A DNA stretch of 64,000 nucleotides from Streptomyces vilmorinianum (GCF_005517195.1 NZ_CP040244.1:7396001-7460000), one strand, 5' to 3'; numbered from the stretch's first letter, positions 1-9,293 are shown. Numbers and translations are program-made. Notes: generated from the sequence alone by a model not told the origin.

Positions 1-192
1 GGGTCAGAATCGGGAGAGTTGGGGTCCTTGCTCCGATCGGGGGGCGCACCGTGCGGAACTGCCCCTTCTGAATTGACCTCGACTCAACTATGTTCGTACC
101 TCGTCGGGGTGTCGGATCGCAGCGCGTGGGACCAGAGCGTGGGAGGTCCGTCGATCCCGTGTCAGGGCGGGGAGTCTCCGGGGGGAGACATC

Positions 193-975
193 ATGAGCGG
201 GGGAACGCTTATGCACATGCAGGATGCGCGTTGGCAGGCTGTCGTCGGCTCGGCGGACGGCCAGGTCGACGGACGTACGGGAGTGTCGGGGCCGATCGGC
301 CGGTCGGCGCCGCTGCGCGTGGACGCGCAGCGGAATCTGGAGCATGTCCTGCGCGCCGCGCGCGAGGTGTTCGGCGAGCTCGGTTACGGGGCGCCGATGG
401 AGGACGTGGCGCGCCGCGCTCGGGTCGGTGTGGGCACGGTCTACCGCCGCTTCCCGAGCAAGGACGTGCTGGTGCGCCGGATAGCCGAGGAGGAGACCTC
501 CCGGCTGACCGAGCAGGCCCGCGCGGCCCTCGGGCAGGAGGACGAGCCGTGGTCGGCGCTCTCCCGGTTCCTGCGGACCTCGGTGGCCTCGGGCGCGGGG
601 CGGCTGCTGCCGCCGCAGGTCCTGCGGGTGGGCGTGGACGGTGACGACCTGGTGCTTCCGGCGCGGTCCGCGGGGGACGAGGCTCGGGTGCCGCACCAGC
701 GGGGTTTCGCGGACCAGGGCGAGCCGCGGGTCGTCGCGCCGCGTGCGGTGCCGCCGGCGGAGCAGGACGATTCCGGCGCTGCGGAGCTCCTGGAGGTCGT
801 GGGGCGGCTGGTCGACCGGGCCCGTGAGGCGGGCGAGCTGCGGGCGGACGTGACCGTGGCGGACGTCCTTCTCGTCATAGCCACGGCGGCGCCCGCGCTG
901 CCGGACGCGGCGCAGCAGGCGGCGGCCTCGGCCAGGCTCCTGGACATCCTTCTGGAGGGCCTGCGTTCGCGGTAG
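193..975 (+). CDS. TetR-family transcriptional regulator
   Basis: A 260-residue protein with an N-terminal TetR-type helix-turn-helix. The tail of that domain is the recognisable GVGTVYRRFPSKDVL at about residues 78-92, after a leader of roughly 40 residues. The C-terminal ligand-binding part is alanine-rich and has no clear similarity that I recognise. I chose the ATG at 193 because a GGGGGAGA ribosome binding site lies just upstream; an in-frame ORF extends to position 19 but lacks such a site. It is followed in the same direction by the membrane-tethered sigma factor gene 215 bp downstream, so it may regulate that neighbour, but no operator was identified. Family assignment is secure, target unknown. 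Confidence 0.88.
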   Translation: MSGGTLMHMQDARWQAVVGSADGQVDGRTGVSGPIGRSAPLRVDAQRNLEHVLRAAREVFGELGYGAPMEDVARRARVGVGTVYRRFPSKDVLVRRIAEEETSRLTEQARAALGQEDEPWSALSRFLRTSVASGAGRLLPPQVLRVGVDGDDLVLPARSAGDEARVPHQRGFADQGEPRVVAPRAVPPAEQDDSGAAELLEVVGRLVDRAREAGELRADVTVADVLLVIATAAPALPDAAQQAAASARLLDILLEGLRSR

Positions 976-1190
976 CGGGCGCGGGTCGGGCCGGGCGGGG
1001 CCTGGTCGCCGGACGGTCCGGGCGGTCCGGGCGGTCCGTTGAGCCTTCCACGAACGCGTGAGCGGTTACGCCCGGATACAGGAAGTCGCCCCGGACGAGT
1101 GGTAAGTGGACGGGAGGGTTCGGCGCGCCTCCGCTCTGTGGCACTCTTGGCCGGTGTTCGGGTCTGAGCGTGCATACGGGGGCTTCCGCG

Positions 1191-3182
1191 ATGAGCGGTG
1201 ACGGTCGGGACGAGCCGCTGGGCAACGGCGGTGCCACGGAGACCGGAGGCCTGTCCTCCCGGCAGGTGCCGAGCCAGGGCGGGCCCGGAGGTCTCTCCGG
1301 TGCGCCCGCCGGCCCACCGGCGCCGGCGGCGGTTCCGGGCCCGTTTCCGAGCGCGGTTCCGAGCACGGCGCCCGGGGCCGACGAGCCCAGCGTGCCCCAG
1401 CAGCGCGAGCGCGACTCCGTACTGCCGCCGCCCGTCGAACTGCCGCCCTCCGACGCCGATCTCATCCAGCTGATGCGGGACGGCGACGACAGCGCGTACG
1501 AAGAGCTGTTCCGTCGCCACTCCGAGGCCGTGCGGCGCTACGCCAAGACGTGCTGCCGCGACGCGCACACCGCCGACGACCTGACGGCGGAGGTGTTCGC
1601 CCGCACACTGCAGGCGGTACGGGGCGGGGCCGGGCCCGAGCAGGCCGTCCGCGCCTATCTGCTGACCACGGTCCGGCGGGTGGCCGCGAACTGGACGAGG
1701 ACGCAGAAGCGGGAACATCTTGTCGAGGACTTCGCGGTGTTCGCGGCGCAGGCCACCCGCACCTCCGAGGTCTCCGACCAGGACACACTGGACCTCGGCG
1801 CCGACGTCCGGGCCATGCACGAGGCCGAGCAGTCGCTGGCCATGCAGGCGTTCCGGTCGCTGCCCGAGCGGTGGCAGGCCGTGCTGTGGCACACCACCGT
1901 CGAGGAGGAGTCGCCGAGCGAGGTCGCTCCGCTGTTCGGACTGACCGCCAACGCGACGGCCGTCCTGGCCAGCAGGGCCCGCGAGGGACTCAAGCAGGCC
2001 TACCTCCAGGCGCATGTCAGCCAGTCCCTCACCTCCGGCGGGGACTGCGCCCGCTATGCCGACCGGCTCGGCGCCTACGCGCGCGGCGGGCTGCGGATGC
2101 GCGCGGAACGCGGGCTGCGCAAGCACCTGGAGGAGTGCGCCAAGTGCCGGCTCGCGGCCGGTGAGCTGGCGCACGTCAACGCCGGGATCCCCGCGCTGCT
2201 GCCGGTCGCCGTCATCGGTTGGTTCGCCGCCGGGTTCTCGCTCAAGGCCGCCGGTGTCGTGGCCGGCGGGGTCGCCGGTGCCGCCGGGGCCGGTGCGGCC
2301 GCCGCCGCCACGGGAGCCGCCGCCACGGGAGCCGGTTCGTCGAGCACGGCCGGGGCGTCGTCCGCCGCCGTGGCCGAGGGGCTCGGCGCCCCCGCGAAGG
2401 CCGGTATCGCCGCCGCGGTGGCCGTCGCCGCGGCCGCCGGCCTGGTGTGGGCGCTGTCCGGGGACCCGCAGCCGGTCGCGAAGCCCGCACCGTCGCCGCC
2501 CGCCGTCGCGCCCCTCGTACCACCGGAGCCGACGCCGCCGCCGAAGCCGACACCCAAGCCCACCCCGCCGCCGGCCCCGCGCGTGCAGGCGCCCGAGCCG
2601 CCGCCGACCCCGACGCCCACGCCGACCCCGTCGGCCGAGCCCAGCCCCACGCCGACCCCGCCACCGCCGAAGCCGAGCCCGACGCCGACGCCGACGCCCA
2701 GCCCGAAGGTGACCACCCCCGAGCCCCCGCCGCCCGCCCCGCAGGCCGTCTACCAGGTCAACCAGCTGGACTACGGCATCTTCGGCGACGGCACCAAGCC
2801 CGAGGTACGGCTCGGCGACAGCAGCTGGATGTGGGCGCGTGACGGTCTGTCGATGGGCGGCACCCGGTACGCGCACGGGGTGAGCGTGCACGCGCCGTCC
2901 TCGCTCACCATCGACCTCAACCGGCAGTGCGCCGGCTACGACGCGCTCGTCGGCATCGACGACCTGAGCGCGCCCCTCGGGGTCGGCGGCGTCCGTTTCT
3001 CCGTCTACGGAGACGGTGAGCGGCTGTGGCGCTCGGAGGTGGTCCGGCCGGGCGACCCCGCGGTCCCGGTGCACATCGGGATCGCCGGTCGCGAGACGAT
3101 CCGCCTGGTGGTGGAGGAGCACACGCCGTTCGGCCGGGTCGCGATCGCCGACTGGGCGCAGTCGCGGATCAGCTGCGCCTGA
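1191..3182 (+). CDS. ECF-type sigma factor fused to zinc finger, transmembrane and NPCBM domains
   Basis: A 663-residue protein. Sigma region 2 lies at about residues 88-160 and region 4 at about 223-272 (LPERWQAVLWHTTVEEE). They are followed by an anti-sigma-like zinc-binding motif with HLEECAKC near residue 312 and a hydrophobic Gly/Ala-rich stretch beginning LLPVAVIGWFAAGF near residue 337. A second hydrophobic helix (AGIAAAVAVAAAAGLVWALS) lies near 405-422, then a long Pro/Thr repeat stalk and a C-terminal NPCBM-type domain (about 520-663). This predicts a sigma factor tethered to the membrane with an extracytoplasmic carbohydrate-binding sensor. From memory it corresponds to S. coelicolor SCO4117, reported to affect development and antibiotic production. 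The ATG at 1191 is preferred because GGGGG lies 8 nt upstream; a GTG at 1170 is the alternative. Confidence 0.9.
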   Translation: MSGDGRDEPLGNGGATETGGLSSRQVPSQGGPGGLSGAPAGPPAPAAVPGPFPSAVPSTAPGADEPSVPQQRERDSVLPPPVELPPSDADLIQLMRDGDDSAYEELFRRHSEAVRRYAKTCCRDAHTADDLTAEVFARTLQAVRGGAGPEQAVRAYLLTTVRRVAANWTRTQKREHLVEDFAVFAAQATRTSEVSDQDTLDLGADVRAMHEAEQSLAMQAFRSLPERWQAVLWHTTVEEESPSEVAPLFGLTANATAVLASRAREGLKQAYLQAHVSQSLTSGGDCARYADRLGAYARGGLRMRAERGLRKHLEECAKCRLAAGELAHVNAGIPALLPVAVIGWFAAGFSLKAAGVVAGGVAGAAGAGAAAAATGAAATGAGSSSTAGASSAAVAEGLGAPAKAGIAAAVAVAAAAGLVWALSGDPQPVAKPAPSPPAVAPLVPPEPTPPPKPTPKPTPPPAPRVQAPEPPPTPTPTPTPSAEPSPTPTPPPPKPSPTPTPTPSPKVTTPEPPPPAPQAVYQVNQLDYGIFGDGTKPEVRLGDSSWMWARDGLSMGGTRYAHGVSVHAPSSLTIDLNRQCAGYDALVGIDDLSAPLGVGGVRFSVYGDGERLWRSEVVRPGDPAVPVHIGIAGRETIRLVVEEHTPFGRVAIADWAQSRISCA

Positions 3183-3241
3183 CGCCCCGGGTCACGGTCG
3201 CCGACGAGGCGCCGTCGCGGATCAGCCGCGCCCGACGCCCT
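3136..3241. repeat. Imperfect tandem duplication of a 53-bp unit across the convergent gene ends
   Basis: Bases 3136-3186 and 3189-3239 align without gaps with about seven mismatches in 51 positions; both contain GTCGCGGATCAGC. The first copy encodes the last residues and stop of the sigma factor. The second copy contains the stop codon of the opposite-strand SARP-like regulator. This looks like a local duplication that formed the present gene junction. Confidence 0.75.
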
Positions 3242-6200
3242 CGCCCGCGGGCGCTCGCGCGTACGCCTGCGCCAGTGCGACGACCTCGTCGAGGGTGAGG
3301 CCGGCACCGGAGGCGTACGCGGCGGCGTAGCCGGACTCGCCCAGTTCCGCGCGCGCCCGAGCGGTCAGGGCCTCCGTCTCCCGGAGCTCCGGCACCGAGC
3401 GCGGAACCCCGGCCCGCCAGGTGTCCGCGGCCGCCAGGGCCCGTACGGCGAGCAGGGACGCGCCGTCGAGGTGGAGCGCGATCGCCGTGCCCTCCGCCAG
3501 GTGCACGGCGATGAAGTCGGAGGTCTGCGCCTCCCCCGCCATCCGCAGCGCCTCGGCCGCCTGCGCGACGGCCTCGGCGCCCCCGCCCTCGTACGCCCTG
3601 ATACGGGCGTCGAGCCCGGCCAGGGCCGCCTCGAAGTGCGGGGGCGCGGTGGTGAGATGCAGCCGGCCCGCCTCCTCCAGGTGAGCGCGGGCCTCCGGGA
3701 TCCGGCCGCGGTGGATCGCGATCGCGGCGTGCAGGAAACAGATGAACGTCCCGGCGTCGTTGACGCGGTACCGCTCGGCCTCCGCCAGCGCCTCGCCGAG
3801 ACTCGCCTCGGCGGCCTCCATGTCCCCCGCGCGGTACTCCAGTTCGGCGAGGCGGGCGAGCAGGAAGGGCGCCTCGGCGTGGGCGCCGACCTCGCGGGCC
3901 AGTTCGAGCGCCTCGGTGTACGCCTCGCCCGCGTCCTCGTACCGGCCGCGGATCATGTTCGCCTCGGCCGCCGCGCTCGCCACCTGCGCCCGCATCCAGC
4001 GGTCGCCGACCCGGCGGGAGAGCGCGCGCAGCTCGGCCAGGTCCTCGTCGATGCCGGGCATCCCGCCGGGCATGTCGACCACCATGTGGGCACGGAACAT
4101 CAGGCTGACGCCGACCTCCCACTCGCCGCCGTGGCGGCGGCAGTTGGCGACACAGTCGTCCAGCATCGCGCGGACGACCGCCGGCTCCTCGGTGAGGTAG
4201 GCGGTGAACGGCCACAGGAGCCCCGGGAAACGGGCCGACTCCGGACCGGCGTTCCGGCTGAAGGCGGTGCGCACCCGGACCACCAGTGCGGCGAGTTCGG
4301 GGTCGTCGCAGAAGTCGCTGACCGTGTGGCTCTCGGCGACGAGGAAGAACTGCAGCATGCGCAGCCGCATGCGCGGCCAGTGCCGCGGGTCGGCCGGGTC
4401 GTCGGGGTCCGTGCCGAGGAGGAGCGTGCGGTCGACCCAGGTCAGGCCCTCGGGGCGGTAGTTGCGCAGCCACCAGAACCAGCCCATGGCGAAGATCAGC
4501 CGGTGGGCCGCGGGCTCGTCGGGGGCGGTGACGACCGTGCGGTGGAGGGCGGCGCGGATGTTGTCGAGGTCGGTCTCGATCCGCCGGATCCAGGGCATCT
4601 GCTCGCCGGAGCGGAGCTTGGGCTCGGCCTCCTCGGCGAGGGCGGTGAAGTGGGCGGTGTGGGCGGCCTCGGCGGCGGCGAGGAGGACGGGGGTCTCGGC
4701 GGCGCGCTCGGCGGCGTACTCGTGGATGGTCTCCAGGAGCCGGTAGCGCATCGCGCCCTCGTCGGTCGGGGCGGCGACGACCAGGGACTTGTCGACCAGG
4801 GCGCCGAGGGTGTGGGCGGCGTCCGGGGCGAGGGCCTCGGCGGCGGCGAGGTCCCAGCCGCCGGTGAAGACGGAGACCTGGCGCAGCAGGGTGCGCTCGG
4901 CGGGTTCGAGGAGGTCCCAGGACCAGTCGACGACGGCGCGGAGGGTCTGCTGGCGGGGCAGGGCCGTCCGGCTGCCGGAGGTGAGGAGAAGGAACCGGTC
5001 GTCGAGGCGGTCGGCGATCTGGCGCGGGGTGAGGAGCCGGAGGCGGGCGGCGGCGAGTTCGATGGCGAGCGGGAGTCCGTCGAGGCGGCGGCAGATCTCG
5101 TCGACGGTGGGGAGGTCGTCCTCGATCCGGAACCCGGGGCGTACGGCGCGGGCGCGTTCGGCGAAGAGGCGGTGGGCGGGGCCGGGCGGCAGCGGCTCGA
5201 CCGGGCGGACGGTCTCGCCGGGGACGCCGAGCGGTTCACGGCTGGTGGCGAGGACGCGAAGGTCGGGGCAGTGGGTGAGGAGGGTCTCGGCGAGGGCGGC
5301 GGCCGCGCCGATGACGTGCTCGCAGTTGTCGAGGACGAGGAGGAGGGGGTGCGAGCGGGGGGCGAGGTGCTCGACGAGGCGCCCGGTGGGGTCGTCGTGG
5401 AGGGGCTGGCCGTCCCGGGTGATCAGGTGGGTCTCGCGCAGGCGGAGGGCGGAGAGGACGGCGCCGGGTACGGCGTCGGGGTCGTCGAGCGGGGCGAGTT
5501 CGACGAGCCAGGCGCCCGAGCGGCGGGCGGCCTCCTCGGCGAGGCGGGTCTTGCCGGAGCCGCCGGGGCCGGTGAGCGTGACGAGGCGGGAGTGGGTGAG
5601 GTCGGCGCGGAGCGCGGCGAGTTCGGGTTCGCGGCCGACGAAGGAGGTGAGGCGGGGGCGGATGTTGCCGGTCTCCCGCGGCTGCGGGGGCGGTGGCGGC
5701 CGGAGGAGCTCCTGGTGGAGTGCGGCGAGCTCGGCGCCCGGGTCGCTGCCGAGGCCGTCGGCGAGGGCGCGGCGGGCGTCCTCGTAGGCGGCGAGGGCGT
5801 CGGCCTGGCGGCCCTCGGCCCGCAGGGCGCGGATGAGTTGGGCGCGGAAGCCTTCGTCGTACGGGTACGCGTCGGTCAGCTCGGACAGCTCCGGTACGAG
5901 TCCGGCGACGGCGCCGCGCCTGAGGTCCGCCTCGACGCGCTGGCGCAGGGCGGCGAGCCGCTGTGCCTCGGGGCGCACGCGCGCGTGGTCGGGCAGATCG
6001 GCGAGGACGGGGCCGCGGAAGAGGGCGAGGGCGGTACGGAGGAGGGCGGCGGCGGTGTCGGGGTCGCCGGCGGCGAGGTGGGCGCCTGCGTCCCGGACGT
6101 GCCGCTCGAAGACGTACAGGTCGATGTCGTCCGGTCCGGCGTGGAGGCGGTACCCGGGGCCGGGCGTCGAGCCGACCGCGTCCTTGCCGAGCACGCGGCG

Positions 6201-6410
6201 CAGCCGCCCGACGAGGGCCTGGAGGGCGGCGGGGGCGTCGTGCGGGGGCTCCTCGCCGTACACGTCGGCGACGAGCTCGGTGACCGGGACGGGGCGTCCG
6301 GCCCGGAGCGCGAGCGCGGCGAGCAGCGCGCGCAGACGTGCGCCGCCGAGGGGAAGGGGGGTGCCGTGGAGATCGAGGACCTGGGTGACGCCGAGGATGA
6401 GGTACCGCAC
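3222..6410 (-). CDS. Large SARP/AfsR-like transcriptional regulator (BTAD, NB-ARC ATPase, TPR)
   Basis: A 1062-residue protein with an OmpR-type winged-helix DNA-binding domain at about residues 5-90 and a bacterial transcriptional activation domain (BTAD) to about 240. Next comes an NB-ARC-like ATPase with the P-loop GPGGSGKTRLAEEAARR near residue 283 and downstream LLLVLDNCEH and DLRVLATSREPLGVPGE motifs. A long helical region resembling TPR repeats covers about 690-1040. Such regulators are ATP-dependent activators of antibiotic or developmental genes, but no biosynthetic cluster lies next to it. Translation starts at a GTG at 6410; no strong ribosome binding site is visible. The gene converges on the sigma factor gene with only 39 bp between stops. 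Confidence 0.9.
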   Translation of the reverse strand: MRYLILGVTQVLDLHGTPLPLGGARLRALLAALALRAGRPVPVTELVADVYGEEPPHDAPAALQALVGRLRRVLGKDAVGSTPGPGYRLHAGPDDIDLYVFERHVRDAGAHLAAGDPDTAAALLRTALALFRGPVLADLPDHARVRPEAQRLAALRQRVEADLRRGAVAGLVPELSELTDAYPYDEGFRAQLIRALRAEGRQADALAAYEDARRALADGLGSDPGAELAALHQELLRPPPPPQPRETGNIRPRLTSFVGREPELAALRADLTHSRLVTLTGPGGSGKTRLAEEAARRSGAWLVELAPLDDPDAVPGAVLSALRLRETHLITRDGQPLHDDPTGRLVEHLAPRSHPLLLVLDNCEHVIGAAAALAETLLTHCPDLRVLATSREPLGVPGETVRPVEPLPPGPAHRLFAERARAVRPGFRIEDDLPTVDEICRRLDGLPLAIELAAARLRLLTPRQIADRLDDRFLLLTSGSRTALPRQQTLRAVVDWSWDLLEPAERTLLRQVSVFTGGWDLAAAEALAPDAAHTLGALVDKSLVVAAPTDEGAMRYRLLETIHEYAAERAAETPVLLAAAEAAHTAHFTALAEEAEPKLRSGEQMPWIRRIETDLDNIRAALHRTVVTAPDEPAAHRLIFAMGWFWWLRNYRPEGLTWVDRTLLLGTDPDDPADPRHWPRMRLRMLQFFLVAESHTVSDFCDDPELAALVVRVRTAFSRNAGPESARFPGLLWPFTAYLTEEPAVVRAMLDDCVANCRRHGGEWEVGVSLMFRAHMVVDMPGGMPGIDEDLAELRALSRRVGDRWMRAQVASAAAEANMIRGRYEDAGEAYTEALELAREVGAHAEAPFLLARLAELEYRAGDMEAAEASLGEALAEAERYRVNDAGTFICFLHAAIAIHRGRIPEARAHLEEAGRLHLTTAPPHFEAALAGLDARIRAYEGGGAEAVAQAAEALRMAGEAQTSDFIAVHLAEGTAIALHLDGASLLAVRALAAADTWRAGVPRSVPELRETEALTARARAELGESGYAAAYASGAGLTLDEVVALAQAYARAPAGEGVGRG

Positions 6411-6470
6411 GCGGTCATTGTCCCTGGGGGCGGTGCGAGGCGCCTCAGGGTTTCCCCGGAGGGTGCCAGG

Positions 6471-7067
6471 TCAGAACTCCGCCGTGTCGAGCTCGAAGCC
6501 GAGGGGGTACGGAAGTCGAACCTTCGCCCCCAGCTTGTACATGTCCTTGTGCGCGTAGTCGTCACCCTCCGCCTCGGAGCAGACGACGGCCTCACCGGCC
6601 TCACGGTCGATCAGCAGGTAGAGGGGAATTCCGGCGCGGGCGTACCCGCGGATCTTCTGGACACGGTCGCGGCCTGCGGTGGAGGAGGACGTCACCTCGC
6701 CGACGAGGAGGACGGGGTCCGGTGCGTGCCACTCCTGCTGGTCGTCGAAACTGCCCTTGGGAGCGATGACGAGGTCGGGGATGACACGGATCGTGTCGGA
6801 GGCACCTGGCAGGTACAGGCCGATGCCGGTGTAGCGGCCGAGGCCCTTGTCGTGGTCCCGGAACTGTCCGCTGAGTTCCGACACGATCTCCTCGTGCTGC
6901 CCGTTAGCCGGAGGTACCACGCAGATCTCCCCTTCGATCAGCTCCACGCGCCAGCCCTTGGGAGCCAGCGCACTGAACAGCTCGAAGGTCTCCTGGACAC
7001 TCGCGCCCTCATTGTCGGGCACGTCGTCGGGGAACTCGTCCCCCGGAACCGGCAGCGGCATCGCCAT
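6471..7067 (-). CDS. Uma2-family (DUF820) PD-(D/E)XK nuclease-like protein
   Basis: A 198-residue protein of the Uma2 type common in Streptomyces. Landmark segments are WRVELIEGEICVVPP near the N-terminus, TIRVIPDLVIAP (the acidic residue of the nuclease core) and DPVLLVGEVTSSSTAGRDR (E followed by the RDR region), then GYARAGIPLYLLID. The fold is restriction-endonuclease-like; the biological role of these abundant proteins is not established. The ATG at 7067 has a near-perfect AAGGAGG ribosome binding site, so the longer upstream reading frame to 7172 is not used. It lies 60 bp beyond the start of the SARP-like gene and may be cotranscribed with it. Confidence 0.87.
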   Translation of the reverse strand: MAMPLPVPGDEFPDDVPDNEGASVQETFELFSALAPKGWRVELIEGEICVVPPANGQHEEIVSELSGQFRDHDKGLGRYTGIGLYLPGASDTIRVIPDLVIAPKGSFDDQQEWHAPDPVLLVGEVTSSSTAGRDRVQKIRGYARAGIPLYLLIDREAGEAVVCSEAEGDDYAHKDMYKLGAKVRLPYPLGFELDTAEF

Positions 7068-7181
7068 GACGGACCTCCTTCGCTCGGGCACGACATTCCC
7101 AGCGTAGGCCCATCCGCAGGCGCGGATCCGGATGACGTTCACTCGAACGAGCGTGCTGGTACGTTTCGCCACCCCTGCGCC

Positions 7182-9293
7182 TCAGGCCAGCAACGACCGC
7201 CGTGCCGACGGCACCAGAGGGCCCACCACCGCGCGTTGGCGTGGGGCCGCCGTGCCTGTCCAGCAGGTGCCGCGGCGGGCGAGGAGGCGGCGGAGCCAGA
7301 GTTCGGTGGAGACGAGGTCGGCGAGGCCGTCCAGCGGGACCGGTTCGCCTTCGGAGGCCGCGCGCAGCGCCTTGCGGACCACGCGGGCCTCGATCAGGCC
7401 CGCGTCGGCGAGGAGCGGGGCGTCGAAGAGGGCCATCAGGTCCGGGAGCGCCGTGCGCAGGCCCGCGCGGGCGGCCGAGGACGGCACGGCGGGGTTCGGC
7501 GCGCCCCAGCCGGGCGGCAGGTCGTGGATGCCCGCCCCCGCGAGGACCGTGCGCAGGACGGACGCCCGGGCCCCCGGCTGGACCCGCAGCGACTCGGGCA
7601 GGGCCCGGCAGGCCCGTACCACCTGGTTGTCGAGGAACGGCGCGTGCAGCCGCTGGCTGCGGATCTCGGCCGCCTGTTCCAGGACCCGCTGGTCACCCGC
7701 GGCACGGGCGAGCGCCGCACGCGCGCGTGCCTCCCCCGGCCGCTGCACCGACGTCGGCAGCGTCGCCGCCCGCGTCAGGCGAACCGATACTTCAGCCAGC
7801 GCCTCACCCGTCAGCCACCGCGCCGCCGGACCGGGGCGCGACCAGGTCAGGGCGGAGAGGGACGCCTCCAGGGGGCCGACTGCCCCGGGGCCCGGACGGT
7901 TCGCGTCGAGGAGCCGCGTCGCCGCCTCCTCCAGGCCCGAGCGGTAGGGCGTACGGGCGAGGCGGCGCGCCGCCCGGTAGACCGTCAGCGGGACGAGGAG
8001 CGAGCCGGCGGAGGGGCCCGTGGCCTTGGCGAGCGCCGTCACCGGACGCACCAGCGACCTGCGCCGCCGGTCCATCAGCAGGTCGGCGAGGCGCGCCGGA
8101 TGCGCGTCCAGGACCTGACGGGCCCCCAGACCCGTGAAGTGGTCCGCGCTGCCGCCCGCGAGGCGCCTCCGGTGCCGGCCGGCGACGACGAGCGAGGGAC
8201 CGGGCTCGTCGGTCAGCGGGCCGTCCAGCTCCGCGTAGGGCAGGGCCTCCTCGCCCGCCGCCACGACGACGTGGTGCAGCCGGGGGTTCGCCGCGATCAC
8301 CCGGGCCCGCTCCAGCTCCTCCTCGCCGCCCGGACCGCCGTGGGCCGTCAGGTCGTTGAAGGTGACGGCCAGCAGCCGTTCGCCCGCGCCCGTGCCATGG
8401 CCGAGGATCGTCCCGGGCACCCCGGGGAGCCCGGCCGCCAGCAGGGCCAGCGTTCCGGACGCGCTGCCTCCGGACAGATCCGCGCCGATCCCGGGCGCGG
8501 GTCCGCCGCCCCGGGCCGCCCGCCGCTCGGCGGGCCCCATGCCGGGGACGGGCCCGGGGTCCGGCAGCGGCGACTCCGGCGCGTGCCGGGGCGCGGTGAG
8601 CCGGGCCCGTACGGCGTCGACCAGCGCGTCCCGTACGCCCTCCACCGCCCGGCGCGGCTCGATCTGGGCCGCGGCGACCGCGAGCGAGGCCACCGGCTCG
8701 TACCCGGTGATCTCGCGCGACCCCTCGCGCAGGATCAGCGCGTGCCCGGGCGGGACGCGCTTCACCCCTTCGTACGGTGTGGAGTCGCGCAGCGCCTCCG
8801 GGGTCTCGGGGCAGGCCAGCAGCGCGGCCAGGTGACCGATGTCGAGCTGGGCCTCGATGAGGTCCGCGAGGGGCAGGGCGGCGGTGGCGTACGCCGTGCC
8901 GTTCGCCCACGGGGTGTGGAACACGGGCCGCGCGCCCGCGAGATCGCCGGTGACGGTGACCCGCCGGCCGACCTGGACGACGGCGGTGTAGCTGCCGGCC
9001 CAGGCGGTGAGATGGCGCAGCGCGCCACCGCGCGCGGTGAGCAGGCCGACCCTCAGCTCCTCGTCGCTCGCGGCGCAACACCCCAGGACGGCAAGGCGGG
9101 TGTGCTCGTCGACACGGACCACCCGCACCTCGTCGGGGCGCCAGTCGCCGACCGCCCACAACGGATCGGGGTCACCCCACAGAAGCTGTGCGCCCACGGG
9201 GTGCACGGTGCGCCCCTCGGATGCCGCGCCCCCCACGGCACCGACCGTTCCGAAGCTCGCGGCGACACTGCTCCAGCCCACCAGCCATCGCAT
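7182..9293 (-). CDS. Asparagine-synthetase/lasso-cyclase-like protein with degenerate ATP pyrophosphatase loop
   Basis: A 703-residue protein with AsnB-type architecture. The N-terminal part corresponds to the glutaminase half but has no catalytic Cys2 (it begins MRWLVGWSS). The synthetase half has a PP-loop-like ADLSGGSASGTLALL near residue 270; the canonical SGG-x-D-S has lost its aspartate. The late motif RLHAPFLDNQVVRACRALP near 548 is well kept. Lasso-peptide cyclases share this shape, but no precursor, B1 or B2 gene is adjacent. The ATG at 9293 follows GGAGG at 5 nt; a GTG at 9305 is less likely. It is transcribed divergently from the sporulation-associated regulator. Catalytic activity is uncertain. 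Confidence 0.8.
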   Translation of the reverse strand: MRWLVGWSSVAASFGTVGAVGGAASEGRTVHPVGAQLLWGDPDPLWAVGDWRPDEVRVVRVDEHTRLAVLGCCAASDEELRVGLLTARGGALRHLTAWAGSYTAVVQVGRRVTVTGDLAGARPVFHTPWANGTAYATAALPLADLIEAQLDIGHLAALLACPETPEALRDSTPYEGVKRVPPGHALILREGSREITGYEPVASLAVAAAQIEPRRAVEGVRDALVDAVRARLTAPRHAPESPLPDPGPVPGMGPAERRAARGGGPAPGIGADLSGGSASGTLALLAAGLPGVPGTILGHGTGAGERLLAVTFNDLTAHGGPGGEEELERARVIAANPRLHHVVVAAGEEALPYAELDGPLTDEPGPSLVVAGRHRRRLAGGSADHFTGLGARQVLDAHPARLADLLMDRRRRSLVRPVTALAKATGPSAGSLLVPLTVYRAARRLARTPYRSGLEEAATRLLDANRPGPGAVGPLEASLSALTWSRPGPAARWLTGEALAEVSVRLTRAATLPTSVQRPGEARARAALARAAGDQRVLEQAAEIRSQRLHAPFLDNQVVRACRALPESLRVQPGARASVLRTVLAGAGIHDLPPGWGAPNPAVPSSAARAGLRTALPDLMALFDAPLLADAGLIEARVVRKALRAASEGEPVPLDGLADLVSTELWLRRLLARRGTCWTGTAAPRQRAVVGPLVPSARRSLLA

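Noticed and set aside
7182..9293. A lasso-peptide biosynthetic cluster
   Set aside because: No precursor ORF, RRE protein, transglutaminase-like leader peptidase or exporter is adjacent; only the cyclase-like protein is present.
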